DNA of 28,340 nucleotides from Patescibacteria group bacterium. GTDB lineage: Bacteria; Patescibacteria; Paceibacteria; Paceibacterales; UBA10102. Location: contig JANBVJ010000005.1 of the NCBI GenBank assembly GCA_024239055.1, positions 1-28,340 on the forward strand. The letters are read 5' to 3'. Below are positions 7,880 to 16,175 of this stretch, one piece after another. The notes below the pieces were generated by a model, which did no database searches, was not told the DNA's origin, and saw only the letters and a list, made by a program, of their open reading frames with translations. The stretch's first letter is position 1. Each line of letters opens with the position of its first letter. Made by a program: the position numbers and the translations under genes.

Positions 7880-8542
7880 CTACGTACCTAAAGGTTTCTT
7901 TGGTAATAGATTACAATATTGTTTTTCTTGAAAGAATGGATGATCCAAACATGATATGTAAGGTGACATTGCAACTTTATCATTAAATTCTTGATCATAT
8001 TCATTTGGAATCTCTGTAATTGACCAAACATGTGCGCAACTTACTTCGATTTGTACCTGTAAAACTGGATTAGCAATGAAATGTAAGAATGGAGGTTCAT
8101 CAACCATAGAATAAATAATATCTAAATCTGCAAAGACTTGTTGAATATCTCCTACAGATTCATTGTAAAAAATTTGTCGTTTACCACCAGTTCCATACCA
8201 ATTTACATTCATGCATTGAAGATCATCTATTCTTGATAAAATTTCTTCTACTAAACCAATTTCTTCATCAAGTGTCAAACCTAGATTGAAAAGATTTGTT
8301 GACATTAAAATTTGGTTTGGTCTGAGTAATTGTTCTGGATAATTTCCTGTTTTTTCAAATCTATATTTTGCTTTTTCATCAATAAAATTCAAATTGTATC
8401 CAGTATCTATAACTCCAAATCCGATTAAAATTGCAAGAGTGATCAATATAGGAGATACTACTCCTAACATTACTAACTGAACTTTCTTTTCTTCTGCTTT
8501 GAACTTTTGTTTATCACTCTTTGAAGTTGATGGAGGAGTCAA
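7880..8542 (-). CDS. Membrane-anchored ectodomain protein
   Basis: 220 residues: a Lys-rich cytosolic N-terminus of about 23 residues, one helix (about 24-44), then an outside domain with four cysteines (LQCMN, VSCAH, ISCLD, QYCNL) in its second half. It overlaps the upstream gene by 29 bases, indicating coupled translation. The ectodomain shows no recognisable family motif. Confidence 0.7.
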   Translation of the reverse strand: MTPPSTSKSDKQKFKAEEKKVQLVMLGVVSPILITLAILIGFGVIDTGYNLNFIDEKAKYRFEKTGNYPEQLLRPNQILMSTNLFNLGLTLDEEIGLVEEILSRIDDLQCMNVNWYGTGGKRQIFYNESVGDIQQVFADLDIIYSMVDEPPFLHFIANPVLQVQIEVSCAHVWSITEIPNEYDQEFNDKVAMSPYISCLDHPFFQEKQYCNLLPKKPLGT

Positions 8543-9263
8543 TTAGTTTGAAATTATAGTAATGCTTTATAATCTTATTATCATCTCCTATTGTTCCAAT
8601 CGTAACAGTCCAATCTCCGAGTGGAAATTGTGGTGCGGTTGCGATCTTAATTATAAAATTTCCATAAGCATCAGTATTAGAAGTAGATACTCTGAAAGTA
8701 TCCATTTCACAACAAGTCATGTGGATTGTATAGAAATATGGTGCAGGTTTTGCCATTTCAATTTTTCCAGCAATTTTTACTATTGCTCCCCTGTCATGGA
8801 TATTTCCTTGAACTGAACTCTCTTGAAGTAATAATTCACTTCTACTTGAGGTTAATTCAGATGTAGTTACTGACTTGAAAGCCTCGTTTTGTTGTTCTTG
8901 AAGTGTGTTTATTCCTGTACCGTTTGTAGCATTAACAACTACATTAATACTTGAATCTGATTGTGGAGTTGCTTGTTGTTCTGCCAACAGGTCACGTTCA
9001 CCTTTTACTTTATATTCTGATGGTAAATCATCTTGGAAAAATTCTGTTGTTGCATACTTTGCTAGAGCATCTTGTTGTTCTTTTGTTAATATATTTGGCA
9101 TTTCGTATATTGTAATCTTTTCACCGAGATCAAACTCTCTTGTATTTTTGATTACTTGTGATGCAATAATTTTTGTTTCTGTCTGTAACATTGAAAGTAT
9201 AACCACTGAAACTAGGATCAACATCAACAATCCTGCAAGTTTTCTTGTTGAATCATTTACCAT
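8514..9263 (-). CDS. Membrane-anchored protein with Ig-like C-terminal domain
   Basis: 249 residues: helix at about 8-27, a Gln/Ser-rich low-complexity linker (about 90-150) and a C-terminal domain at about 155-240 with an Ig/macroglobulin-like pattern: IVKIAGKIE, then YFYTIHMT, then NTDAYGNFIIKI and FPLGDWTVTIGTIGD. Archaeal cell-surface proteins often carry such beta-sandwich repeats. A CC pair (MTCCEM) lies in the domain. It overlaps the upstream gene by 11 bases. A surface-adhesion or structural role is inferred from architecture. Confidence 0.7.
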   Translation of the reverse strand: MVNDSTRKLAGLLMLILVSVVILSMLQTETKIIASQVIKNTREFDLGEKITIYEMPNILTKEQQDALAKYATTEFFQDDLPSEYKVKGERDLLAEQQATPQSDSSINVVVNATNGTGINTLQEQQNEAFKSVTTSELTSSRSELLLQESSVQGNIHDRGAIVKIAGKIEMAKPAPYFYTIHMTCCEMDTFRVSTSNTDAYGNFIIKIATAPQFPLGDWTVTIGTIGDDNKIIKHYYNFKLIDSSINFKE

Positions 9264-9519
9264 CTTGATTACTTCCTAATACTGCAAAGAATGGTATTGC
9301 AATTCTTATACCTTTTCCATCAGTGACTGTCTTTGAAAGTTTTACAATTTTTGCAGAGATCTCCATCTCCCATTCTTTTAGATACTCTTTACGTTCTTGA
9401 TTTGTTTCTACCTTCCATAATGATCGAATCATCTTTAGTTTTCTCCATAATTTCTTCAATGGAGTCCAATTTTCATTATTGATCTGTTCTAATGCAACCT
9501 CTGACAACAGTGATCGCAC
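9253..9519 (-). CDS. Small basic protein, possibly cytosolic
   Basis: 88 residues from a GTG start. The protein is charged, Lys/Trp-rich and helical (TPLKKLWRKLKMIRSLWKV) with no membrane segment apart from a short hydrophobic stretch near the end (IAIPFFAVLG). It overlaps the following gene by 11 bases, which supports translation. No ATG is available near the start, so the N-terminus is uncertain. Family not recognised. Confidence 0.5.
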   Translation of the reverse strand: MRSLLSEVALEQINNENWTPLKKLWRKLKMIRSLWKVETNQERKEYLKEWEMEISAKIVKLSKTVTDGKGIRIAIPFFAVLGSNQDGK

Positions 9520-9566
9520 GAAAAAGTAGGATAAGAATAACTTGGAAAATAAAATTTATCTAAGAA

Positions 9567-10064
9567 CTAAATTCCTAAGAACTCTGGTAACTGAACTATG
9601 CCTAAAAGTGCTAACATTCCGATAGTAAACCTAGATAAATGACCAATTACTATGAACGGAAGTAATTTTTTAAATCCAATTCTTTCAAGTCCAGCAACAA
9701 AAACTACTGTATCACCGATAATTCCTAGATATGGAGTCGCAAGAAAAATGAATCTGTATTTGTGTAAAAGATGATCTGCACTTGCAAGTTCTTTACTTTT
9801 TCGTTTAAAAACATGAAACAATCCTCTACCTGCTAAATACAAAATATAATCGCCAGTAATTGCACCTAGCCATGCCATTAAGATCAAAAGAACAGGTGAA
9901 ACGCCTGATTGTAAAAGTGGAAAGGAAAAAATTTCTACAGGAATTGACTTTGCAGAAGGAATTGTTGTGAAAATAAAAATAAAAAATATTCCTAATGATT
10001 CAAAGACTGGATTAGATGCTATTTGGTTAACAAGATCATCAAATAATCCTACAATGTTAACCAT
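9567..10064 (-). CDS. VTT/DedA-like membrane protein, copy 1
   Basis: 165 residues with about four or five hydrophobic segments. The segment G67-AIT-GDYILYLAGR (67-80) matches the GxxxGdxxxYxxGR core of the VTT/SNARE-associated (DedA, YqaA) family, whose members are linked to lipid scrambling and membrane homeostasis. Related to the 26260-26874 protein over LASADHLLHKYR, LGIIGDTVVFVAGLERIGF and KLLPF. It lacks the longer N-terminus of that copy. TAATG coupling ties it to a microprotein gene, which is in turn coupled to a cysteine-repeat gene. A supporting role for surface-protein export or membrane organisation is inferred from repeated synteny. Confidence 0.7.
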   Translation of the reverse strand: MVNIVGLFDDLVNQIASNPVFESLGIFFIFIFTTIPSAKSIPVEIFSFPLLQSGVSPVLLILMAWLGAITGDYILYLAGRGLFHVFKRKSKELASADHLLHKYRFIFLATPYLGIIGDTVVFVAGLERIGFKKLLPFIVIGHLSRFTIGMLALLGIVQLPEFLGI

Positions 10065-10243
10065 TACAATCGCCTAAATATTCCTGCGCCTCTCATATTT
10101 CTAAAACCCCAATACATGCCTGAAAATCCAGTAAATAAGAGAGCAAGTGCAATTAATAGTAACATATCATTATCTTGATTAACTCCAAACCAAATTAGAA
10201 TCAGTCCTATGATAGTAATCATCATTGATGCTCTCTTGATCAT
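10064..10243 (-). CDS. Two-helix membrane microprotein
   Basis: 59 residues, ATG at 10241-10243: a short basic N-terminus (MIKRASMM), two hydrophobic segments (about 7-21 and 27-46) and a basic C-terminus (NMRGAGIFRRL). The start overlaps the stop of the cysteine-repeat gene and its stop overlaps the start of the VTT-like gene, both as TAATG, so it is clearly part of the operon. It has no counterpart between the corresponding pair at 26874. Confidence 0.75.
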   Translation of the reverse strand: MIKRASMMITIIGLILIWFGVNQDNDMLLLIALALLFTGFSGMYWGFRNMRGAGIFRRL

Positions 10244-11943
10244 TATACTCTCCTAGTTGCTCCCACTAATCCAAACATTGAACCTCCAAAAATAACTATC
10301 CCTAAAATTGTTACAAATCCAAGTTCAGGTGCTTGTGAGATCATCAAGTCTGGTAAGAATTGTACACAAACATTTTGTTGTGGTACAGTTCCTTCTGGAC
10401 AGTTCTCTGGTGCTAAAATGCAACTTGCTCCCACTTGATTAAATCCTGATGGACATTCTAATATCGGTAGTATTTCAATACCATCACCTTCACATGGTAT
10501 AGCATCAGTATCACAAATTTCTTGTATTAATCTGCATTCATTGTTAAAAGATAACTGACCAGAAGGACATTGCTTTGGCATACAATCAGAACCAACAAGA
10601 ATAAAATCTGATGGACACACAATTGCTTGACAAGTATCTTGATTTAATTCTAAACCTATTCCACAAGTTTTTAATACACACTCGTTTTGTTTCGCCTCAA
10701 ACCCTACATCACAAATCAAAGGAACGCACTCACTCCCTACCAATTGATCCGATGAACCACATTGAATCGGAATACATGCTCCACCAATTACTTGTTCGCC
10801 AATGTTGCAAATTATAGGTGTACAAATATTTCCCAAAAGTTCTTCATCTCCTGCACACCTGATTTGCTCGCATTCATTTGTTGTTGCGTTAACTTTCATT
10901 CCTTCATCACATACAATAGGAATACATCTAAAATCTACTTGGTTAAATCCTACACTACATCTTATTGGTGGACTAGAACCAGTAAGGAATAATGAACCTT
11001 GTGTTTTCCAAAACTCTGTGCTTATTCGGTTTTTACCTGATCCTTCATTGTTTAGATGTGTTGGAGTAAAACCTAAAAGTAATTTATCTGATCTTACGCC
11101 TTGTGAAAATGCACCACCACTTATTGCATCATTTATCAAATCTACTGCTGATTGACCTAATTGGAATGATTTAACACCTAATGAATTACACCATCCTCCT
11201 GTTTTAATTAACAATGCATCGGATGGTGGAATTGATACATTGGTTGAGAATCTGCTTCGTTTATTAAAAATTTTGTTCATGAAACCTTCATCTGCAATTG
11301 TATCTAAGTTAAAATCTTGAAGTGTAATATCACAACCTTGTGGTGCAACTTGAAATGTTGGGTTTCTTGGTGATCTTGTTTCAAGAACCTGTAACTTTAG
11401 TACAACACTTGTTGCTACAAAGTCATTTGGAATATCAACTATATCCCATTGAGCATAAGCAAACGCACAAGAGAATGATGATGAAATTGTACTTGATCGT
11501 AATGATCCCCACCAAACAGGATCAAGTTGATTTCTTTCACCACTTAATCTTCTTTCAAAATCAGGTGGCATAAGAAATACCCTACCATTAGAATCACGTA
11601 ATAATGGTTCAGAACTTTTTACAATACTTATTCCATCTTCTCCTAGAAAGTTATCTGAGCAAGGACTTCGTGGAAATATATCTCTTGTAGAAGGTATTCC
11701 AAATATTGTTCCTGCCTGTTCAAAAGGAACTTCATCTGGTGCGCCAAGTACAATCGTACCAAGTATTCCTCCTGTCGTTGGATCAATTGGTACATCTAAA
11801 ATTCCTAATCCAGATGGTTCTGTTCCAGAAATTATTCCTTCAATGGTTTCAAACTGATCAAAAATAATTAAACCTAAACCAATAACCAGTCCTACTAGAA
11901 ACATTGCAATCCTTGTTGAAGAAACTTTTTTTTTCTTAGCCAT
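10243..11943 (-). CDS. Cysteine-repeat surface stalk protein, copy 1
   Basis: 566 residues. N-terminus MAKKKKVSSTR plus helix (about 12-30); a beta-rich globular domain (about 60-325) that resembles DNRLRE/carbohydrate-binding-like sandwiches (AQWDIVDIPNDFVATSVVLK, later FWKTQGSLFLTG); then about 11 cysteine repeats (about 330-540) of the form C-x2-G-x7-C-x4, and a C-terminal helix (about 543-562) with tail ATRRV. Two cysteines per repeat suggest a disulfide-stapled rod. It is a tandem paralogue of the next gene, sharing nearly the same first 45 residues and the LPDLMISQAPELG segment before the last helix. TAATG overlaps occur at both ends. Most likely an outward-facing stalk; the ligand is unknown. 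Confidence 0.85.
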   Translation of the reverse strand: MAKKKKVSSTRIAMFLVGLVIGLGLIIFDQFETIEGIISGTEPSGLGILDVPIDPTTGGILGTIVLGAPDEVPFEQAGTIFGIPSTRDIFPRSPCSDNFLGEDGISIVKSSEPLLRDSNGRVFLMPPDFERRLSGERNQLDPVWWGSLRSSTISSSFSCAFAYAQWDIVDIPNDFVATSVVLKLQVLETRSPRNPTFQVAPQGCDITLQDFNLDTIADEGFMNKIFNKRSRFSTNVSIPPSDALLIKTGGWCNSLGVKSFQLGQSAVDLINDAISGGAFSQGVRSDKLLLGFTPTHLNNEGSGKNRISTEFWKTQGSLFLTGSSPPIRCSVGFNQVDFRCIPIVCDEGMKVNATTNECEQIRCAGDEELLGNICTPIICNIGEQVIGGACIPIQCGSSDQLVGSECVPLICDVGFEAKQNECVLKTCGIGLELNQDTCQAIVCPSDFILVGSDCMPKQCPSGQLSFNNECRLIQEICDTDAIPCEGDGIEILPILECPSGFNQVGASCILAPENCPEGTVPQQNVCVQFLPDLMISQAPELGFVTILGIVIFGGSMFGLVGATRRV

Positions 11944-13676
11944 TATACTCTCCTAGAACCTACCAATCCGAAAAATGATCCTCCAAAAATTACTATTCCA
12001 ATTATTGTTAACGTTCCAAGTTCAGGTGCTTGTGAGATCATCAAGTCTGGTAATACTTGAACACAAATATTTTCTTGTGCAACGGTTCCGATCGGGCAGT
12101 TCTCTGGTAATTGTACACACGTATTTCCTACAGGAGTGAATCCATCTAGACATATTATTGGTGTAGTAGGATCTGCTGTTTGGCAATCAGTAATTTCTAA
12201 TACTCCATCACTAAATGGTATAAGTTCTGAACAAGTTTCAAACGATAGATCAGTGATATTTATACACTGACCGTCAACTAAAAGTTGATTAGTTCTACAG
12301 ATTGTTTGAACACAATCTGAACCAATTAAAATTGTGTTTGGAGTATTACATTGAATTGCTTGACATTCATCTCCTATTAACTCTAAACCTATTCCACAGG
12401 TTTTTAATGTACACTCATTATTAATCGCATCAAATCCTACATCACAAACTAAAGGTTCACATGAATCTCCTACAATTTGTTCATCAGTAGGACAATTTAG
12501 CGGAATGCAAGAAAATTCGTTGATGCCACTATCTAAAGGTGGTGGTACTAAAATTTCACCAATTTCGCATTGAATTGCCACACAAATATTTCCTTGAAGT
12601 TCTTGTCCTTGATTACAAGTTATTGGTTCACACATGTTATTTGTAAGATTCACTGTCTGCCCATCAGGACATGTGATCGCTACACATCTGAAACCTTGAA
12701 GATCAAAACCTGCACTACATCTTAAAGGTGGTGATGATCCTTCAACTTTCAATGAACCTTGTGTTTTCCAGTAATCATAATTTACAGTCCAAGTTCCTGA
12801 ACCAAAACCATCTATTGGTACTACTATCATTGTAAATCTGTCCTGTCCATCAGTTAATGCTTTGTTAAAGGCATCAACTCCAAATTGTGGATCAAGACTC
12901 CCACCACCTACTGTACCACTAGCCTGATCTGATATTTGCCTTCCTACAGTGAAACTTTTTACTCCAACTGTTTTACACCAATCTCCTCCTGTTCCGAAAT
13001 TAACATTTAGTCCTGTAAACCAAAAGTCATCTGGATCTGCAATCGTTGGTGCAGGAATATTTGGAAAATTAGATCCTAGTGGATTTGGAGTTGATGTTTC
13101 TAAACCTGAAAATTCTATATCAATTCTTCTTTGTCCTAGATTCATTTCTCCAATCTGGTCTAATGTTTGGTCAAGTACAATAATTCCACATCTTCGTGGT
13201 GTACTTGGAACTTCTGTTAATTCTAATTGAAATCTTACACTCGTTGCTCTGAAATCGTTTGGTATGTCTCGTAAATCCCATTCCATGTAACCAATTGCAC
13301 AGTTAGCACCATTATATCCATGCCAAATTGGTGCAACGTTTGGATCACCAATTAGTTGTCTGCCAAACTTCCATTCATAATCTCTACCAAGAGAAGGATC
13401 AATATCTTGAACACAACTTCCCAATCCACTTGGAGTTAGAACTGCACCTGATCTTTCACCAAATTCATCAGGTGCGCCAAAAATAATTGTACCAAGTATT
13501 CCTCCTGTCGTTGGATCAATTGGTACATCTATGAATGCAAGACTAGGTGTTTCAGTACCACTTACAAAACCTTGAATTGTATCAAACTGATCAAAAATAA
13601 TTAAACCTAAACCTATTACCATTCCAACTGCAAACATTGCAAGTCTTGTTCCTGAAACTTTCTTTTTTTTTGCCAT
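11943..13676 (-). CDS. Cysteine-repeat surface stalk protein, copy 2
   Basis: 577 residues, same architecture as its neighbour: MAKKKKVSGTR, helix (about 12-30), beta-rich domain (about 60-330) with MEWDLRDIPNDFRATSVRFQ and YWKTQGSLKVEG, about 11 cysteine repeats (about 333-548), C-terminal helix and SRRV tail. Several repeats carry insertions (for example PPPLDSGINEFS), unlike the regular array in the 26874 gene. The globular domains of the two copies have diverged much more than the N-terminal anchor and C-terminus, as expected if the head is under diversifying selection. Only two bases separate it from the collagen-like gene. Confidence 0.85.
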   Translation of the reverse strand: MAKKKKVSGTRLAMFAVGMVIGLGLIIFDQFDTIQGFVSGTETPSLAFIDVPIDPTTGGILGTIIFGAPDEFGERSGAVLTPSGLGSCVQDIDPSLGRDYEWKFGRQLIGDPNVAPIWHGYNGANCAIGYMEWDLRDIPNDFRATSVRFQLELTEVPSTPRRCGIIVLDQTLDQIGEMNLGQRRIDIEFSGLETSTPNPLGSNFPNIPAPTIADPDDFWFTGLNVNFGTGGDWCKTVGVKSFTVGRQISDQASGTVGGGSLDPQFGVDAFNKALTDGQDRFTMIVVPIDGFGSGTWTVNYDYWKTQGSLKVEGSSPPLRCSAGFDLQGFRCVAITCPDGQTVNLTNNMCEPITCNQGQELQGNICVAIQCEIGEILVPPPLDSGINEFSCIPLNCPTDEQIVGDSCEPLVCDVGFDAINNECTLKTCGIGLELIGDECQAIQCNTPNTILIGSDCVQTICRTNQLLVDGQCINITDLSFETCSELIPFSDGVLEITDCQTADPTTPIICLDGFTPVGNTCVQLPENCPIGTVAQENICVQVLPDLMISQAPELGTLTIIGIVIFGGSFFGLVGSRRV

Positions 13677-13678
13677 TT

Positions 13679-15157
13679 CTATCTTCTTCTAACTATAATT
13701 CCTATTAATCCAACTACAATGATAATTACACCGATTAAGATTAACAACCCGAATGAAGTATCACCTATCTGCAAAAATGGAAACAAGAAATCACTTCTTT
13801 GACATATTTCTGGTTCTGTTTCACTACCATCACAAAGTATTGCAATCAACTCTTCTTGTGTTAATGGTATTGATTGTTCTCCTTGTATTCCTTGTATTCC
13901 CTGTATGCCTTCAAGTCCCTCTATCCCTTGAATTCCCTGTATTCCTTGTTCGCCTCCTGCTTGTCCAGTTCCTAGTAATGTTTGTGTTAATAACCGATCA
14001 TGAAATATGTCAATCCCACAAAGTCCATTACTAACAAACGAGGTTTCAAACGAGGTTTCTGATACAATATTTCTATCTATAACACATTCATGAGTGGTAG
14101 CACTTTGATCAAACTGTGCATATCGAAATTCATTACCAAGATTTTGTTCAACTCTAATTCCTACTGCGTAATTTGTAGAAGGCATTAGCAAAACTGTATC
14201 AAGAAATTTGAAATTTACTTCCGCAGAAATAACACCAAACCCTCCTAATGCTTGTGATTGTGTTACTCGTTCTGGTGGTACTGCATCCAAATTCCAAATG
14301 AATGCTGTTACTATTGTGTTAACAGCACCAAGTCCAGTTGTTGGATCTCTTGCTGAAATTTTCATTGTTATATCCGTAATTATTGTAGGATCTGCCAAAG
14401 TAAATGATTCTGCTACTGCGAAACTTGTTAAAGTCTCTGTTATCTCATTCTCATTTAGGTAATCATTTAGTTTAAGCAATGGATTTGAATTTGGTTGTAG
14501 TTCTGGTGGTCTTTTTATAAAATTAATCAAAGCACCAGAAGATCCTCTAGTGCATACTGCATCAACTGCTGGTGGAACGGAAGGTGAGAAACATCTTCCA
14601 TTAAATATGAAATAATTTATGTCGCCTACACTACAAACTCCTGCAACTAATTCTAGATTCAAAATATCTTGTCCTTGAGTAAGAAGTGGTTGAATATCTT
14701 GTGGTAAAACTATATCTCGATCACGATCATCTATGGCGAATTCACTTTCAGGTATTGAAGTCATTAACGTTGGAACTGTTGATCCTGTTTGTAATGAAAA
14801 TGCCTCCAAATTCATCTTTTGGAGTGAATTATCATTTGAAATTGTTTCACATCCAACTGGAACTCCACCAAATGCTGTTGCTGGTTCAATTCTAAATTCT
14901 GCTAGTATCGGTGCATTAAGATCAACTTCGGTTAATGGAAGTGTCTCCGTTATTGGATTACCATCAAAGTTACCTTGAGAAAAACCAAAAGATAACCTAC
15001 ATTCTACTCCATCACAATTTATGTTTCTACTTGTTTCTAACAAACCTAGAGGAATTATATCAGATAATTGTACATCTAAAAATGCAAAGCCAACAACTAC
15101 AATACCAATTATGATTATAATTGCAAAAACAGGAGATTTTTTCTTTTTTCTTGCCAA
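13679..15157 (-). CDS. Membrane-anchored collagen-like surface protein
   Basis: 492 residues from a TTG (15155-15157); this start gives MARKKKKSP, matching the basic N-termini of its neighbours. N-terminal helix (about 9-28), a cysteine-containing domain to about residue 230, a beta-sandwich-like domain (about 240-390) shared with the 2783-3952 protein, then nine Gly-X-Y triplets at residues 402-428 (GEQGIQGIQGIEGLEG and so on), and a C-terminal helix (about 465-488) ending VRRR. Collagen-like GxQGIQG stretches occur in phage tail fibres and some surface proteins, where they trimerise. Here X/Y are Ile, Glu and Gln without proline, so stability is uncertain. Possibly a trimeric surface fibre. 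Confidence 0.8.
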   Translation of the reverse strand: MARKKKKSPVFAIIIIIGIVVVGFAFLDVQLSDIIPLGLLETSRNINCDGVECRLSFGFSQGNFDGNPITETLPLTEVDLNAPILAEFRIEPATAFGGVPVGCETISNDNSLQKMNLEAFSLQTGSTVPTLMTSIPESEFAIDDRDRDIVLPQDIQPLLTQGQDILNLELVAGVCSVGDINYFIFNGRCFSPSVPPAVDAVCTRGSSGALINFIKRPPELQPNSNPLLKLNDYLNENEITETLTSFAVAESFTLADPTIITDITMKISARDPTTGLGAVNTIVTAFIWNLDAVPPERVTQSQALGGFGVISAEVNFKFLDTVLLMPSTNYAVGIRVEQNLGNEFRYAQFDQSATTHECVIDRNIVSETSFETSFVSNGLCGIDIFHDRLLTQTLLGTGQAGGEQGIQGIQGIEGLEGIQGIQGIQGEQSIPLTQEELIAILCDGSETEPEICQRSDFLFPFLQIGDTSFGLLILIGVIIIVVGLIGIIVRRR

Positions 15158-15165
15158 TCCAATCC

Positions 15166-15414
15166 CTACAATTTTGGTAAGAAAGGTTCGTTTCTAATAG
15201 TCCTTCCTGCCCAAAATAATAAAAGACCAAATAGAATGTTGAATATTGCAAATGAACCTAAAAGTGGAGTAATTGCTCCAAAAAATATATCTATTATTCC
15301 TACAAAAACAGTATTTCCAATTAGAATTGTAATAATTCCTAAAATGACTTGATAAATGCCAAGTCCTATGAGTAAAAATCCACCAATTTTTCGTTCAAAA
15401 GATAGTTTTGCCAT
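15166..15414 (-). CDS. Four-helix membrane protein with GRTIRNEPFLP tail, copy 1
   Basis: 82 residues: MAKLSFERKIGGF, hydrophobic segments at about 10-34 and 38-70 (three or four helices), ending WAGRTIRNEPFLPKL. It is a clear paralogue of the 23613-23873 protein (MAKLSTERRFGG ... WAGRMIRNEPFLP). The tail is the most conserved part and probably faces the cytosol. One copy lies in the surface-protein operon and the other in the tagged-protein operon, hinting at a shared partner. Only eight bases separate it from the collagen-like gene. Confidence 0.75.
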   Translation of the reverse strand: MAKLSFERKIGGFLLIGLGIYQVILGIITILIGNTVFVGIIDIFFGAITPLLGSFAIFNILFGLLLFWAGRTIRNEPFLPKL

Positions 15415-15544
15415 GCTTACTATAAAATTGCGGAGGAATCCACTCAGAGACTATGCTCCCCAATGTTCTACAGGTGAGACTCCTCCACAGTGTTGTCGCC
15501 AATCCCTCCTTTTTACTGGAAGGTTGCATTATAAAATAGGTAAA
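15415..15544 (-). promoter_or_regulatory. Intergenic leader with inverted repeat and ATTTTATA elements
   Basis: A 130-base gap between two minus-strand genes. It holds two ATTTTATA elements on the minus strand (15532-15537 and 15423-15428, about 109 bases apart) and, between them, an inverted repeat GGAGGA/TCCTCC (15432-15437 with 15481-15486) with an inner CTCA/TGAG stem. If the distal element is a true TATA box, transcription would start near 15508 and give a ~95-base structured leader. A 44-codon frame from 15530 runs across it but has no supporting features. Confidence 0.4.
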
Positions 15545-15766
15545 TTAATTGAGACTATCCGAAGATCCTACGCCATCATGAATCTCAATATAGAAGTCTT
15601 TACCTTCTTTTTCTTCTAGTTCATTTTGAACGAGTTCTACAGTATCTTGAAATTCTTCCGTTTCTACTGCCTCTACACTTGATGATTGTAGAAACATAAA
15701 TCCAGATACTCCTGCTAATATTCCTCCACCAATTATGATTAGAGGGATCAAAATTAATTTATTCAA
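15545..15766 (-). CDS. Small single-pass membrane protein with acidic ectodomain
   Basis: 73 residues from a TTG start that overlaps the upstream stop as TTGA (the TTG-start equivalent of ATGA coupling). One helix (about 3-27) is followed by a strongly acidic segment (VEAVETEEFQDTVELVQNELEEKEG) likely to be helical and extracellular. Family not recognised. Confidence 0.65.
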   Translation of the reverse strand: MNKLILIPLIIIGGGILAGVSGFMFLQSSSVEAVETEEFQDTVELVQNELEEKEGKDFYIEIHDGVGSSDSLN

Positions 15767-15969
15767 AGTTTATGCCTTCTTCTGAGTGCTTGAATGAATC
15801 CTATAAGTATTCCTGATGCGAAGAATCCCACTCCCAACAATGTTATCAAGTTAACCATTTCAGAAGGAACTGGATTTAACGTGCCTAATGCTAAGAAAAA
15901 TACTCCTACACCAAACAGTAGGAACGGAACTGAACTAGGTCTACGCATAATATTGTCAATTATACTCAT
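15763..15969 (-). CDS. Two-helix membrane microprotein
   Basis: 68 residues: basic start (MSIIDNIMRRPS), two helices (about 13-30 and 38-58) and a strongly basic C-terminus (QALRRRHKL). It overlaps both neighbours by four bases, so it belongs to the operon that begins with the DUF5667 gene. Function unknown. Confidence 0.7.
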   Translation of the reverse strand: MSIIDNIMRRPSSVPFLLFGVGVFFLALGTLNPVPSEMVNLITLLGVGFFASGILIGFIQALRRRHKL

Positions 15970-16175
15970 GTCTTGAAAAATTCCCTTATCTGTCTCCTAA
16001 ATCTATACATAGATGCAACAAATGCAAAAAGAAATCCCAAAACTACGTATGGATTTACCATACTTCCAGTATCTTTTGGAAATTCTACTTTCAAACCTTC
16101 AAAAATAACGAATCCAAAAAAGAAGAAAATTGTTGCTACAGCAAATAATACATTAGTAAAACCGTCTCTTACCAT
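15966..16175 (-). CDS. Two-helix membrane microprotein
   Basis: 69 residues with two helices (about 6-26 and 42-58) joined by a loop KVEFPKDTGSMVNP and ending in a basic cytosolic tail (RFRRQIREFFKT). The start overlaps the upstream stop (TAATG) and the end overlaps the next gene by four bases. Topology resembles the preceding microprotein, but the sequences are not obviously related. Confidence 0.7.
   Translation of the reverse strand: MVRDGFTNVLFAVATIFFFFGFVIFEGLKVEFPKDTGSMVNPYVVLGFLFAFVASMYRFRRQIREFFKT

Noticed and set aside
15403..15530. 44-codon minus-strand ORF across the intergenic leader
   Set aside because: No domain, no coupling, overlaps the start of a well-supported gene, and composition looks non-coding.
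7330..16175. Two-helix microproteins as spindle-shaped virus coat proteins
   Set aside because: Size and topology fit loosely, but there is no recognisable sequence signature and no accompanying viral hallmark gene; not called.
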